64,000 bases of DNA. Origin: Chloromonas sp. AAM2. Its lineage: Eukaryota; Chlorophyta; Chlorophyceae; Chlamydomonadales; Chlamydomonadaceae. The notes beneath the pieces are model-generated. The model was not told the origin of the DNA. It saw nothing but the letters and a program-made list of their open reading frames with translations, and searched no databases. The stretch covers positions 62,001 to 126,000 of the forward strand of contig QAXH01006258.1 in assembly GCA_004335635.1 (NCBI GenBank), written 5' to 3'. Positions 1 through 19,556 of the stretch are shown here, one piece after another (position 1 is the stretch's first letter; each line of letters opens with the position of its first letter). The translations under genes and the position numbers were made by a program.

Positions 1-256
1 AACCTTAATGGTTTGCTGCAAGTCAAACCAACCTAAATATGTTATGCCATTGGTACGCCGACACAAACACACAGTCCTGCAGTGGCTGCACAGTGGAGCC
101 CTCATCGTGTCATCACATCATGCAGCTCGGCACATAATTCACTGAGGCTGCATACAGCTGAAGCCTTGTATCATCATGCAGCTGCAACATGTTCGTCAGA
201 TCGCTATAACATGGCAGTGTCAGCCATGCAATGCCAAGCACGGCAGAAGAATGCAT

Positions 257-1366
257 TTATACAGTGGTCAACTTCAGGCTCGGCTTTGCCTTAGCAGCTG
301 CCTTTGTTGCAGCAAGTGCCCTCAAGGCAGCAACTGCCATCAAGCGCTCCTGCTCCACAGCAACTGCCTTAGCAACTGCCTCATAAGCCAGCGCATGCTG
401 GAAGCAGCTGCTGTGTGCCACCTGCCTGTGAATGGCGTAAGGAGTCTTGCCCCTTCTGAGCCTCCTGAGAGCACGTGCATGTCGCTTAGCTTGCAGCTCC
501 GCCTGCCTCTTTGCCACCAGCGCCGGCGGCCCCTTTTGCAGCAGCTGGAACGGAACTGCATGGTAGATGTATGGGTAGTCAGGGTGACCACGTGCCACCA
601 GGGTGTCTCTGTTGCTGCGCCCCACCAGCAGCCGCTTGTCTCGTAAAAGCTCCAGCAGCCTATGCGTGAACTGCACTGAGGATAACTCTCGCCGACGCCT
701 GTCAAACAGCTGCTGTGCTGTGAGGCCATTCTCTGGCCCAATGCTCCGTAGCGTTTTTAAGCATACGCTGAGCATGTTTGCACGCCTTGCCTGGTCCTGA
801 ATAGGCACCCAAGGGTCCTTGCAAAGCACAAGTGGCAAGCGCCTCCTGGCGTATTTGGGGAGGTTCACTGGAAGAGAAAGACGCCAGCAGCCAGGATCAC
901 CAGGAGGACTTCTTCCTTTGGGGAAGTGAACTTTGCTTGGCTGTGCTTCGGCTGGTCGCTGAACAGAGGCTGGGTTGGTGATGCTTGGCTGGGTGCTGGC
1001 ATGGGTGGATGAATGGGAAACGGTGGTATAAAGACATTTGATGGTAGCTGGATTGCTGGGCATGAAGCAAGTTGCAAGGAGCTGCTGGCTGCGGCGGCAA
1101 TTGTCAGCCCAGGCACGGTCTTGCACATGCGCTTGCCAGACAGGCGATCTGGCATGGCATAACGAGCTCGGTCCGGCCTGGTCTGGGGCAAGCTGCGTAC
1201 CAGCGCTTTGCAGCGTCAAGCACGATGACGCGAAGCCGGCAAGCTGCGTGCGCAATTCGAGGACGCCGCAGCTGCTGGGCAAAACTTTGGGTTTGAACGA
1301 CCCATCAAGTGCCCTCATCAGGAGCGATAGCCTTGTCATTGTGATCGATGAGTTGGGCAGGGTCAT
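257..1366 (-). CDS. Unrecognised protein, possibly mitochondrial
   Basis: Open frame of 369 residues, apparently uninterrupted, starting at the ATG at 1364-1366 and ending with TGA at 257. The N-terminal half (about residues 1-150) is rich in Ser, Thr, Ala and Arg and poor in acidic residues, like an organellar targeting sequence followed by a linker. The C-terminal half (about 165-350) is strongly basic and looks folded: an Arg-rich patch, a stretch with winged-helix-like spacing ending in the motif HPDYPYIYHAV, then a long basic Ala/Arg helix (about 290-320). This composition resembles lineage-specific mitoribosomal or RNA-binding proteins, but I recognise no family and that reading is inference. 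An unseen intron in the N-terminal half cannot be excluded, and a later in-frame ATG (near 1060) is an alternative start. Decamer repeats run up to the start codon. Confidence 0.45.
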   Translation of the reverse strand: MTLPNSSITMTRLSLLMRALDGSFKPKVLPSSCGVLELRTQLAGFASSCLTLQSAGTQLAPDQAGPSSLCHARSPVWQAHVQDRAWADNCRRSQQLLATCFMPSNPATIKCLYTTVSHSSTHASTQPSITNPASVQRPAEAQPSKVHFPKGRSPPGDPGCWRLSLPVNLPKYARRRLPLVLCKDPWVPIQDQARRANMLSVCLKTLRSIGPENGLTAQQLFDRRRRELSSVQFTHRLLELLRDKRLLVGRSNRDTLVARGHPDYPYIYHAVPFQLLQKGPPALVAKRQAELQAKRHARALRRLRRGKTPYAIHRQVAHSSCFQHALAYEAVAKAVAVEQERLMAVAALRALAATKAAAKAKPSLKLTTV

Positions 1367-1410
1367 CCAGGCTCATTCAGGGTCATTCAGGCTCACTCAG
1401 GCTCATTCAG
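1361..1410. repeat. Decamer tandem repeat over the start of the first gene
   Basis: Five near-identical 10-bp units of the form GSTCATTCAG lie end to end. The first unit contains the proposed start codon (minus strand) of the 257-1366 gene. Read on the minus strand, most units contain an ATG, and each is shifted one frame from the next, so the upstream units could act as short upstream start sites. Confidence 0.7.
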
Positions 1411-2300
1411 GCCCGCCTGAACAAACCCTTCTTGGAGTGAGCCCACATGCTTAGTGTGACCAGCACCCACCTATGTCCATCTGTGTCCATCTGTTATTAT
1501 CACAAGATGCCTTCGGCCATCATAAGGCTTGCCTGCTAAGTTGGGCCTGCCCTTTTCGCATTTTCGACTGTCCAAGCGTTTTCGCTTTTCGTCCTTCCAC
1601 GCTCTTCCACGCTCATTCCACGTGCAACACCTCGCCAGCCATTACAACAAACCGCATTACAACCATGTCGCCATCGCGCCATCTAGATCCAGCACCTGGC
1701 CATCATGGCACCTCCATGTGCGACCACCCAGACACGTGCGGAAGCCGGTAAAAGTGACCCAGAGGCACGTGCCAGGTCACGGGCATATCACATGGGCCTG
1801 GCCCAGCATAGTAAAACCCTAAGTCTTGCCCTTGGCGGGCAAGCCTGATTGTGGAGCAGTGTGTTGCATGAGGCCCTCAACGAGTCTTGCTCTGCCATGG
1901 GGCGCCACCATCTGGTCCCATGATCAGAGGTGCAAGACCTACTCAGCAGTCGTACTGCGCGACACCAGATGAGTTGCTTCATTATAACAGTGCGAGTTGG
2001 CCACTGCATATTGGGGCACAGTCATTTTTCTGGCTTTCATGCCCATGCTTTATGATTCAATACGAGATCTGTCACCAGCACGTTTTCAATGGCAGGCAGT
2101 GCATCATCAGTGATCAACAGTGACTAATACCGCGGCTCCCGACTCAAAAGCTATCCTAGAACGCGGCGATTCTTGTGCTAGAAGCTTCTGCAGAATGCAC
2201 TTGCTTGGGGAATCACTTGTCTGGTGTCATTGTCTCTGTGTCAACGTCTCTGTGTCAACCGTCTGGACCTGTATGCATGTTAGCGCTGGCAATACCTGGC
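1411..2300. other. Gene-free stretch between the first gene and the SMC gene
   Basis: No frame here shows a recognisable domain, and the short open frames on both strands lack a coherent protein composition. The right part should hold the 3' UTR of the SMC gene. Two TTACA pentamers near 1641 and 1655, which read TGTAA on the minus strand, are distant candidates for its polyadenylation signal. Confidence 0.5.
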
Positions 2301-5300
2301 TCAGCTTGCATCTTGCCTGAAGCGCACCACCACTGCGTGTGAGCTGCCTGGGAATGCAGTGTACACGCCCACCAGGCAGCTAGCTCGCTCCAGCACCTGT
2401 GGCCTGTGGCTGACCACCAAATACTGAGCAGTCCCCGCTGGCTGCTGGCTGTTCTGCCCCTTGGGCTCCTGCAAGCATGCCATGCCGCTGCCGCTACAGC
2501 CCTTCACACGATCATCAAGGGTGGACGGGTGACCTTGGCCACTGGTAAGCAGAGCGGGTGGCTTGGTAACCATTGCCTGTGCGCCTGGCAGTGCAGGTGG
2601 TATGCGTCCTCCACGTGCAAGATAGTCCGCCACGCGGGAAGCCGCCAGGGTGTCGAGCTGCAGCCGGAAGGAGACAAAGCACGTCTCAAATTGATTGGCG
2701 GACGGGTACGAGGTAGACACGCTCTTGAACGCATCATACTTGACTAAAACCGAGGACCAGGGCATGCCGGAACGCTAATAGCAGCAGCATGAGGCAAGGC
2801 CACACGGAATGACAGTAGAAGTAGAAACAAACCCATGGGCACAATAAGCTGTCTGGCAAGACAAAAAGGAAACGGACACGAGCTGCGTGTCAGAACAGCA
2901 ACCGGCTGTGAGAACAGCGTGTCAAACAGCAGTACCTCAGGGGGCCCAGGTGCTAGCTGGCTTACGACACTCACCGCTGCATCTACCTCATCCAAGACAT
3001 AGAAAGGGCTTGGCAGGGCTGCCTGCAGAGCGCGAGAAGGCAGATAACTTAGGTACAATCAATTTCAGTCTAGTGCTCGGCATCTATGGCAAGGTGTACG
3101 CGAACAATTCGCATGCATAATGAGGCAAGTTTGGTGCTTTGCCAATCGCGCGAAGCGTTCTTGCCATGTATGCGTCCGGACGATTGCTGTGCAGGTTGTA
3201 TCTTGCTCGCCTGTAGTGCGAAGGAAAGCGCCAAGCAAGCAAGTGCCTGCTGGCCACCGCTGAGTGCGCCAAAGGCTCTCCAGCGATGCTGATCAGGGCG
3301 CACGCTGAGAGTCACGCCTTGGGCAAACAGCAGCCGTCGCTCAAGCGTGTAGCTGCAGAATGCGTCGCCAAGATTACCTGCAGAAAAATGTGACGTTGAA
3401 CGGGTTCTAAACGGCGTCGAGGCGGAGTATAGTTTCAACGCATGGGATATGCTCCCAAACCAAACCCTGGTCATCCGTATATCTGAGCAGCAAGCTCGTG
3501 TACTACTCTGCTCAGGCAACACGGCACCTGTAAGAAACCTGTAAACTTCGGACAACTTTGCGTTGACCACGGCGAGCGTGTCCGCTACAGCCGCGTATCG
3601 ATGATCCACAAGCACCTCCATCTGATTGTGCGACGCTTCGCGCTCAGCCTCAGCGCTCGACACTTGTACAGACACGGCCTCCAGCTCTTTGATGACTGTT
3701 GCGTCCTCCTGTGGTGGTGATTACAGGGCAGCGCATATAACTGAATCAGCCGCCAGAACGGGAATCCGAACGCGACGAAACGTTGCGGCCAACAAAACAA
3801 GTTTACCTCACGTTTCTCCACGCATTTGGCACGAACACAAGCAGCACGCTTTGACAAAGCTATGTTGTACGCACCTGCCTGAAGGACCTTTAACATTTGT
3901 TCTGTCTACGTACCTTGAGCACCGTCATGTCTAGCTCGGCGCTCTCTGCCTGGAGTCTCGCTTCCTCCGCCTGCACCCACAATGCCTCTTGCTTCAGCCA
4001 TGCCTCGCTGCACGGCTCATGGTAATCAACAGTGTCCGCTGGCTCTCGCTGGCGTCGCTGCGCCTGCTCTTGATGGCGCTTCTTGCTGCCGCGCTTCCTC
4101 TCAGTCGCTGCGGAATCGTTGTCATCAAAAGACTGACCAAATTTGCAGTCCTTGCTGCTGGAGCGTGTAGCACGCTTTGAATGGCTGCCGCGCATGGCAG
4201 GAGCGTGTTCGTCCGTGTCCATGGCGTCACACTGCCCATCACTGCTAGTCTCATCACTGTCGCTTTGCACCACACACTTACGCCTGACATGGCGCCGCCG
4301 ACCAGTGAAGAGCCTTGCACCAGTGCGATTGCGGTGAGCACCACCAGTTTTTCCGCTGACAGCAGTTCCCTCCTGGACGTCCATTTCGCTTTGTGCAGCG
4401 GTGCCTGCCACTGACCTCTGAGCCACACTGCGGCTATGCCCTATCGTTTCATCATCACCGCTTGCTGCGTCCTTGGTTAGACCACTGGTTGGGCCAGCCC
4501 TGCCTGCAGCAAGTGTGTCGTTTGCACCTGCACACCCTGTCTCACTTCGCGATGGCATAACAGATGTCGCATCAGCACCATTGTGGGAGGAGCTGTGCTC
4601 TAGCCAATCCTTGGTCGCGTCCTTCAGCTGCTTGGTGATGTGTTCAGTGCGTGCCTTTGCCTGCTCTAACGCAGACTGTGCGGCAATTGCCTCGGCTTGG
4701 AGGGCCTCGTGACAGTCGCCAAGTTCAACAACACGCGCCCTGCACACGAGAGGACATATGCAAGCAACGAGTGGAATAATTCTATGCATATGTTGTCAGC
4801 TGTTCCGTTGTACTGTAGGCAGTCCGGACTATAAGCATGGCTAGGTTCCCGTTCAGCATGTACCGTGCTGACGTGGTGCTAACCCTGCTAATGCTAACAC
4901 CCACTAATGCCAGCCCTGATAATGCTAACCCTGGCCAACTCACCTTAGCGTGCTCTCCTCCTTTAATGCATTTACGACCCTTTCTCCGCTCTCCTTGACT
5001 TCCGCCTGGAGCTGCTTGGCCCGCTTAGCCAGGGGCGGATGTGCAGCACTGCAGCTGCTCACCTTCTGAGCAGCTAGCTCCTGAGCAGCGGTGGCCTTGC
5101 TTAGCTCGTTGGACAAAGAGGCCAGGTGGGATGCTGCCTGCTCCGCTGACGTGTCTGCTGCGCCTGCCTTTTGCTTGGCCTGCATGCGCACGACAGGACA
5201 CAACCAAGCAATTCAAAATGTGTGATTGATCTACCAGATGCACAAGCGTAGCTGCGCTTGTCGCTGTGCATGCATCCATTGTTTAGATTACGTTCTGCAT

Positions 5301-8300
5301 ATGCTAGTCAACAAAGGCCATACTTGGAGTACCGCACATGCCAGTGTGGGCCCACCTGTGCATACTTCTGCCTTGCCTCACGTAGTTGCTGCTCTAGCTC
5401 AACAAGCGATGGCCCAGCGGGCTCAGGTTTGGTGCCTCCAGCTGCTAGCTGCATGCGCTGCATGTGCTGCTTGGCCTTTGACAGCTTCTCTTCAGCCTTG
5501 GACTGTTGCTCCAGAAGCGCAGCATGGCGTAAGCCATGCTGTTCAAGTTGCATCTCAGCAGCAGCCTGTGCTGTTGCAGCCTGCATACCAAATGCGTTGG
5601 GGTTCAGGCTCTGCCAGCAACGCGGGATGCCCAAACACAGAGGAGAGCGCACCTTCTGTGGCATGCGACTAACCATGGAAAGCCTCTGCATCCCCTGCAA
5701 CAACTGAACATATTCAGCTGAAATGCCTTGAACCAGGTTGACACCTGCGCAACTTCGCCACAATTGCATAAACGGGGCTTAAGCCTGCGTTAGTCCACCA
5801 AGCTTGGTGGCACAGCCTCCTTCCTTCACGAGCCACGACCACAAGCTTGTGGGTGTACAAAGTGTTTTGTAACATCAGAGGACCCGTACCTGCACGTCTG
5901 CGCGTTGGGCTTCATCCATGCAGCGTGTCAAGTTGGTTTCAACCGCAGAAAGTGCTTGTGCTCTTGATGCAAGGTGTGACTCTGCCGCCTCGACTTCCCT
6001 GCTGCGGACATGCGCAAGACCCCTGGCTGCCGCAAGCGCTTCTGCTGCACGCACGCATGCAGAGTTAGCTGCTTCCAGCTGATTTGCAGCAACCAGCCGA
6101 CCCGCCTCATCCTGCTGCTCCTCTTTCTTAGCCTCCAGCTGAGCCTGCTGAGCGTTTGACTGATTGGCTGTGCTGTTTGCCTGCTTGCCTTTGCGTGTCC
6201 TGCCTGGCAATGGCGGCCTGCTGGACAATGGCTGGTTCTGCACGTGTTTGTTGCCATGAAGTGTGCTGGAAGGCTCGGCTTCCAGGCTGCAACCCTCACA
6301 GGTCACGTCATGTGGCCCAGGCAGAAACTGCCGCTGCTGGTGCTGCTGGTTATGCCCGGCTGCAGGACCCACCCGTGCTACAATCTCGCCGTCCGCCTTG
6401 AATATCTCGCCAGACAGAGTGACCAGATTGACACGTGGCATCACTACAGGAGGTGGTGCATGCCGAGATGCAGGTCTGTTCGGCTGCTGCTGAGCTGCCA
6501 CGAGCGTTTGCGCTGCTTGCCTGTCCTCAACTAGATACCAATTGTCAAGCATGCTTGCCGCCAACTGCGAGAATCGTTCTGGTGCATTGGAGTACAGTGG
6601 ACTGGGAGTAACAAGGTCGACAAGGGGCCGCAAGGTAACGCCAAGACGGGAGGCTAGAGACACGGTTTGCTGTCGTTCGTTCGCGGAGTTGCCATCGTTC
6701 ACCAGCTCATCCAGCACCTGCATGCGAGCGCAGCATAACCCAAAAGCCTGGCTTGCGTGACCGGCATTGTATGTGACCGGCATGAGCGATGGGCTGACGC
6801 GAGAAGTGCAGCCAGCGATGTCAGGCAGGATTGGATCTGATGAGCTTTATATGATCAGCTTCATAGTCAGTTAGCGCCCGGAGCGGCTGTCTTCTGAATG
6901 GCTCCAGTCGACTAACGCGCGTGACCGCCGTCATTGCCACAAATGCTTTTCCGGCCTTCTGAAGATGTTTGTCTGCTTGCTGGCGCTGCCTTTGCCTTAA
7001 ACGCCCTTGGTGTCTGTATCACTGACCAAATACGTACCTTGCATGTGACGATTCCTATCTTATGCGTGGTGTAGTGCGCGACCACTTGGAGCGCTGTCTG
7101 CCTGTCAAGCACCACGACCGTTGATTGCAGGTTGCAAAAGGCGGACAAAGCGCTGCTGAGAGCCAGCCCAGCCGATGCTTCTGTCAGTCGAAAGACGTGG
7201 CATAGGCGCCCAAAGAACGTTCCAGACTGCGCCTGCTGCCACAGTGACTGGACGCAATCTTCGGACTGCTGCGTCGCGGCAGCAGCGCTGCGTCCGCCTT
7301 CATGCTGCAGGCCTGCGTTCCTGCCATGGGTGTTAGCGCTGTCGTCAGGCTTTGCAGGGAAATGCTGACGAACAATGGCGCTTGCAATGTGCACTTGAAC
7401 CTGCAAAACCGATCGATGGCATCACTGTTGAAGGCTCATACAACGATTTGCAATGAATGCACAAAAGCTGTCTGTGGATGCCTTTGCAATGTTGCAAAAT
7501 CTGACTGAGTGTGCGCAGTTTGCACGATTGTACCATGGGCTTCCAATCTTCATGAAATATTTCTTTGACGTGCAACATGAGTGCCGACACGACCTATCAT
7601 TTAATTAACCAACCTGAGCCTCGACGTGCGCTTGCTGAGCAGCGTCAACCTCCTGGTCAGCGGCTGCCTTCAGCTGCATCGCCTCCGCGACACGCAGCTT
7701 GCTCGCTTCTCGCTCCCTTGTGATGACCTCAACGTCGCCATGCAGCTTGGACAGCCGCTTGTGGTGCACCTGGGCGGCATCTGCCGCCGCTTGGGCTGCT
7801 GCCTGTGTGTCTGACAGCTCTTGCTCGCAGCGGGACACCTCTGTCTGTGCCTGTTGCAGCTGCGCAGCGGCATTTTGTAGTGCAACGTGTGCAGCGCCAA
7901 CCTCTCCCCCGGCGGAAGCAGCGCTGGCAGAAGCCTTCCTGGCCTGTCTGACACGTTGCTGCAGCTGTTGAACCTGTGCAGCTGCTTCTGCCAGAGCACT
8001 GCTGAGGCATGCAGCTGCTGTGGCTGTGATTTCCGCTGCTTCTTCGGCGCCTGGCTGCTGTGCTTGCAAGGCCTCTGCGTACCGGCGGCTGGCCTGGAGA
8101 GTACGGCGTGCGGCTGCCAAGCGGCTGCAAGCACGGGCCGCGTCGCCCGATGCCCTTTCTGCCTACAGACAGCGAATATAAAAGCTGGCATTAGTTGTTG
8201 ACAGTGTACACGAGCGTTGCTCACAATTCTGCAGCGGGCTTAGGGCTCATTATCAGGAAAGACCAACATGCAGATCTCAGAGCACATCACATTCAGGCGG

Positions 8301-10445
8301 TCTTAGAGCACATCATTTTGTCAGGCAAACACTACTCATGGCACTCCAACGCGGCGTCTGGCTGGCATCTGGCGCAGGGTGGGACCTGGACGCCTGGCCC
8401 AAAGGATGCTTGTGATTGCAAACGCGATGCACTGTCTGCATCAAGAGTCACAGCCTACAACTTGGTTGAAGGTGCTTCAGGGAATTGCCTCGTAGCTTAA
8501 GCCGCCATCTTCTTAACACGCTCTGACGTTGATGGTGCCCGGCTTGTGCGCAGCGCACCTGGTTTTGTAGTTCAGCTTGCTGTTGCTGCGCATGGCTCAG
8601 CTCCTGGATGCTTTGCTCATGCTCTCTGGTGGCGGTGGTCAGCAGCACTTTGGCATCATCGGCTGCTCGGGCTGTTGTGTCTGAGTGTCTTGCCTCCTGT
8701 GCAACCTGCGTGCCCACAAGCGAGCGGTCAGAGATGCAACCTCTGCTTAATATCGCGCTATAATGTTCGGCGCGTCAGCGTGGGTGAATGGTAGCCAACA
8801 GCTTGTTCAACTTGATCATCAAATCAAGAATTGTTTGAACCGATCACAACAATGTTGAAATGCAGGCATTCCACAGCAATGCATCATGTACTATGCAACA
8901 TGTGCACGGAAAACAATGAAACAAGGATCAAGTCCAACCTGTATTTGTGCTTGCTTCAGTGCCCATTGCAGCCAGCGACATGTACTGCTCAGAAGGTACC
9001 CTCTGCGCCTGCCCAGAGCCTCAACGTGTCTCTCATGCTGCCGGGCGCGTGTAACCAAGGGTGCTAGCTCCTTGCGTCTATCCTGCAACCTGTCATGGAA
9101 CACAACCACGATTGTTTGATTATGCTTGTCACGTGCTGGCTTTGCAACCACGTATGGCTTTCTGTGTTATGTGACTTCTGTCACTTGGTTGCTTTGCCAC
9201 ATTTGCCTCTAGCACGCAGGGGCAGTTTTCTGCCGCTGTTGTCCAAGACATTGCAAGCTCGTCCCTGCATAGTGTGCTGGATGAGCTGCTTATACCTAAA
9301 CTCTGTTAATATCTAAACTCTGAGCATTCGCCAAAACAACTGAACTACATTTAGTGCTGAACTGGTGATGTTGGCAACAATGCGATTTGGGTGCAGTTCA
9401 CGACTCATTAGGCTGGGCTGTAACAACCCACCTAGACTCCTGTTCTTCCAGATCACCCAAACGAGCGCACACGCCATCCATCTGTCTCTCTACGCATGCC
9501 ACCTCCTCTGCCAGGCCTGACGTGCCCAGCAGTATCTCCAGGTGATTGACGAGGGCTACTGGATCGGAGGCCGCTGCCACCGCCTGCCTCTGCTGAGAAA
9601 CAATGTAACGGTCCACCACCAAGGTGTTGATGCCAAATGGGAGCAGTGCAGCTTGCAGCTCGTCCTGTGCACGAGCCATGCAAGCCCAAAACCGAGAGCG
9701 GTTGCCGACGAATGCAACAAGCAGAGTATGGCGAGCAAAGTGATTAAAAGTGTGACACCAACTGCCCACTCTACTATGTGAGGGATGCGTGTGTGTCACT
9801 CGTATCATGCAAGTGCGTGCACAGTGCTTGTAGTGAGCCTGGTGGTTTGACAATGGCATCAGAAGCAATTAAGTCACCTGTGTAGTGGCTTTCCAACTGG
9901 GAGGGCCCACGCTTATGCTGAGCCAAATACTGGTCTCCGACTTGCGTTCTGAAGCAGTCAGGGTGCGCTTGATGGACAAATGCGTTGCTCCACTATCCGC
10001 TCCTGTGGCTACCATGTGCAGGATCACCTGCGCATCAGTGTGTCGTGTGTTGGGATTAAACGCTGCGCATGCTGCGCTGGTTGGAGCTTCTTGCAAGCGG
10101 ACCTTGGCAGTGCCTCCGGCTTTTAAAATGTCTTGATGTATCAGTGCCGAAAGCGAGCTGGCTCTGAGCATACGTCGGTTGCCTCCAAGAGCGAAAGCTA
10201 CAGCTTCTCCCTGAAAAGGCGCACGGACAACGTGATCAGCTACCACGAACGGACACCCGTGCTCCGCCATTTCTTTGCGGCCTCACAATGACGCTCTTGC
10301 CAGTGCCATTGGGGCCCACGACGCAAGTGAACTGCTGTATTCCCGCGAGGTTGATGGCATTCCGGAAACATTTGAATCCCTCGCATTCAAGTGATTCAAT
10401 GCGCACGGAAACCTTCCGGGGCGGTGTGCACGGGGGTGCCGCCAT
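2301..10445 (-). CDS. Divergent SMC (structural maintenance of chromosomes) ATPase, 16 exons
   Basis: Nuclear ATPase of the SMC family, whose members dimerise through a hinge and entrap DNA. Exons (minus): 10445-10287, 10210-9878, 9664-9432, 9089-9000, 8742-8559, 8162-7614, 7304-7038, 6717-5890, 5580-5356, 5179-4944, 4739-3914, 3708-3528, 3377-3211, 3022-2975, 2657-2615, 2437-2301. All phases agree and give 1501 residues. Walker A is GPNGTGKS (about 44-51). The head continues through ALGGNRRMLRASSLSALIH. The hinge covers about 520-700, with a typical FFGRL start and a second half around VNLVTLSGEIFKADGEIVAR. Coiled coils flank it. The signature is ALSGGQQ (exon 13), Walker B is FYVLDEVDAA with the D-loop LDT, and the H-loop region is VVSHRPQ. 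About residues 1088-1268 are a Ser/Asp/Arg/Lys-rich insertion inside the C-terminal coil. It matches SMC1 to SMC6 incompletely: the usual GKSN is GKSV, and the signature is LSGGQQ. Start chosen at MAAPPC; an in-frame ATG at 10490 is an alternative. The intron after 3211 seems to use a GC donor. Confidence 0.88.
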
Positions 10446-11700
10446 CACCGCAGCATGACACCACTGTTCCACATGCGTCGGGACGGCCATTCCCGACCAT
10501 GTCCCAACAGCTCCCAACTGCCCTTCTGTGTGATGATGTGACCTCAGTTGCTGCTCTTGTGCAGTTGCAATTTGGCGGGTCGCGCGTGCACCTTGGCATT
10601 GAGGCACCTGGCAATCACCCGTGTCGCTTTGCCTCTCCAGCCAACCGGCAGCTGCACAGTAGCATGTCGTGCTGCCTGGTTCTGGTGAATGTGACACACC
10701 TGCCGGCGGCAGAAGCTGACTAGATAGCCACCGCCTATGTCCATGTCAATGAGGGCCGCAGCCTTGCCTCCCCAGCCCGCAAACGGATCATAAAGTGCAC
10801 CCTGATCGCCCTGGGCGTGGGCGGTTGCCAGCTGGCGAGCTTCTGCCTCGGGCAGGGCGTCACATTCACAGCAGCATGCTACTGTGCAGCTGGCGGTTGC
10901 ATGGAGAGGCAGAGCGACATGGGTGGTTGCCAGCTGATGCGGTGACCATGGTGGGTGTGTATCATCTGCCCCTTGTGCATCTTTCTGCCACACTATCTCG
11001 GTGTGTTGTTATTGTATCTTCGACTGCAGGCTCCTGCCCACGAGGTCAAGATGGAGGCACATGGATGTCTGGTACATGGTCCGGAAATCACCAGAAATGG
11101 GATCAATCAGTCACAAAAAGGTTTTAAGATAGGTTGGTATACGTATGTCGTTCAAAAGTGTCTGCAGGTTGGTTTACAACAAAGGCAGAACCACCCACGT
11201 CACTCTGCCTCTCCAGGCCGCTTGATAACACCGCCTTTGACACACTACTGATACACTCCGTTGAGCCAACTCCAGAGTTTATCACACGAACGCTGGGCAA
11301 AAAAAATGTCAAGGGGCGGCTTTAAGTTCACCCAGTACTGCTCAATCGCCTTGCAAATAAACAAATCCGTCAAAGTGTGAGCCGCCGTGCAGCAGAGCCC
11401 TGATCACTCCACGCCAGAATTGACTTCCCACCTCTGTTGGCTAGACCTATCTGACTTGACTTGCCCTCCAATTTCCAGGGAAAAAACCCCATCAGTTGCA
11501 AATGCACTGCACGCATGATATATTCTTATTCAAGTCCCATCCGATGTAAGGTATGGGCGCCACATGGCGGAGACGCAATCAACGAATTCGATGAATGATG
11601 TATGATACCGTCCTGCTTGCACTCCCTTGAGAACTCGCATTAGATTGAAGTCGTGCTCACTCCTACTCCCAGCTGCAACAGATGGCTGCCCTGCACTGAA
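10446..11700. other. Intergenic region upstream of the SMC gene
   Basis: This 1.25-kb stretch separates the SMC start from the stop codon of the ABCB-like gene and should hold the SMC promoter and the ABCB 3' UTR. It contains the imperfect inverted repeat at 10621-10920 and a fragment of the same sequence near 11196-11225. Open frames at 10544-10993 (minus) are read through that repeat and show no known domain. I see no gene here. Confidence 0.5.
10621..10920. repeat. Imperfect inverted repeat (fold-back, MITE-like)
   Basis: The left arm is 10621-10719 and the right arm is 10835-10920, reverse complementary over most of their length. Shared blocks include GCCTCTCCA, GCTGCACAGTAGCATG, GTGAATGTGAC and GGCAGAAGCT. 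The loop is about 115 bp. A partial third copy of one end lies near 11196-11225. The structure lies 176 bp upstream of the SMC start and may be a small fold-back transposon or an inverted duplication. I did not identify terminal target-site duplications. Confidence 0.7.

Positions 11701-19556
<7,856 letters not shown>

Noticed and set aside
2301..10445. Assignment to SMC1, SMC2, SMC3 or SMC4
   Set aside because: Single motifs resemble SMC1 or SMC2, but no class matches the Walker A, signature and hinge together. The subfamily is left open.
10544..10993. A small gene upstream of the SMC gene
   Set aside because: The frame runs through both arms of an inverted repeat and has no recognisable domain.
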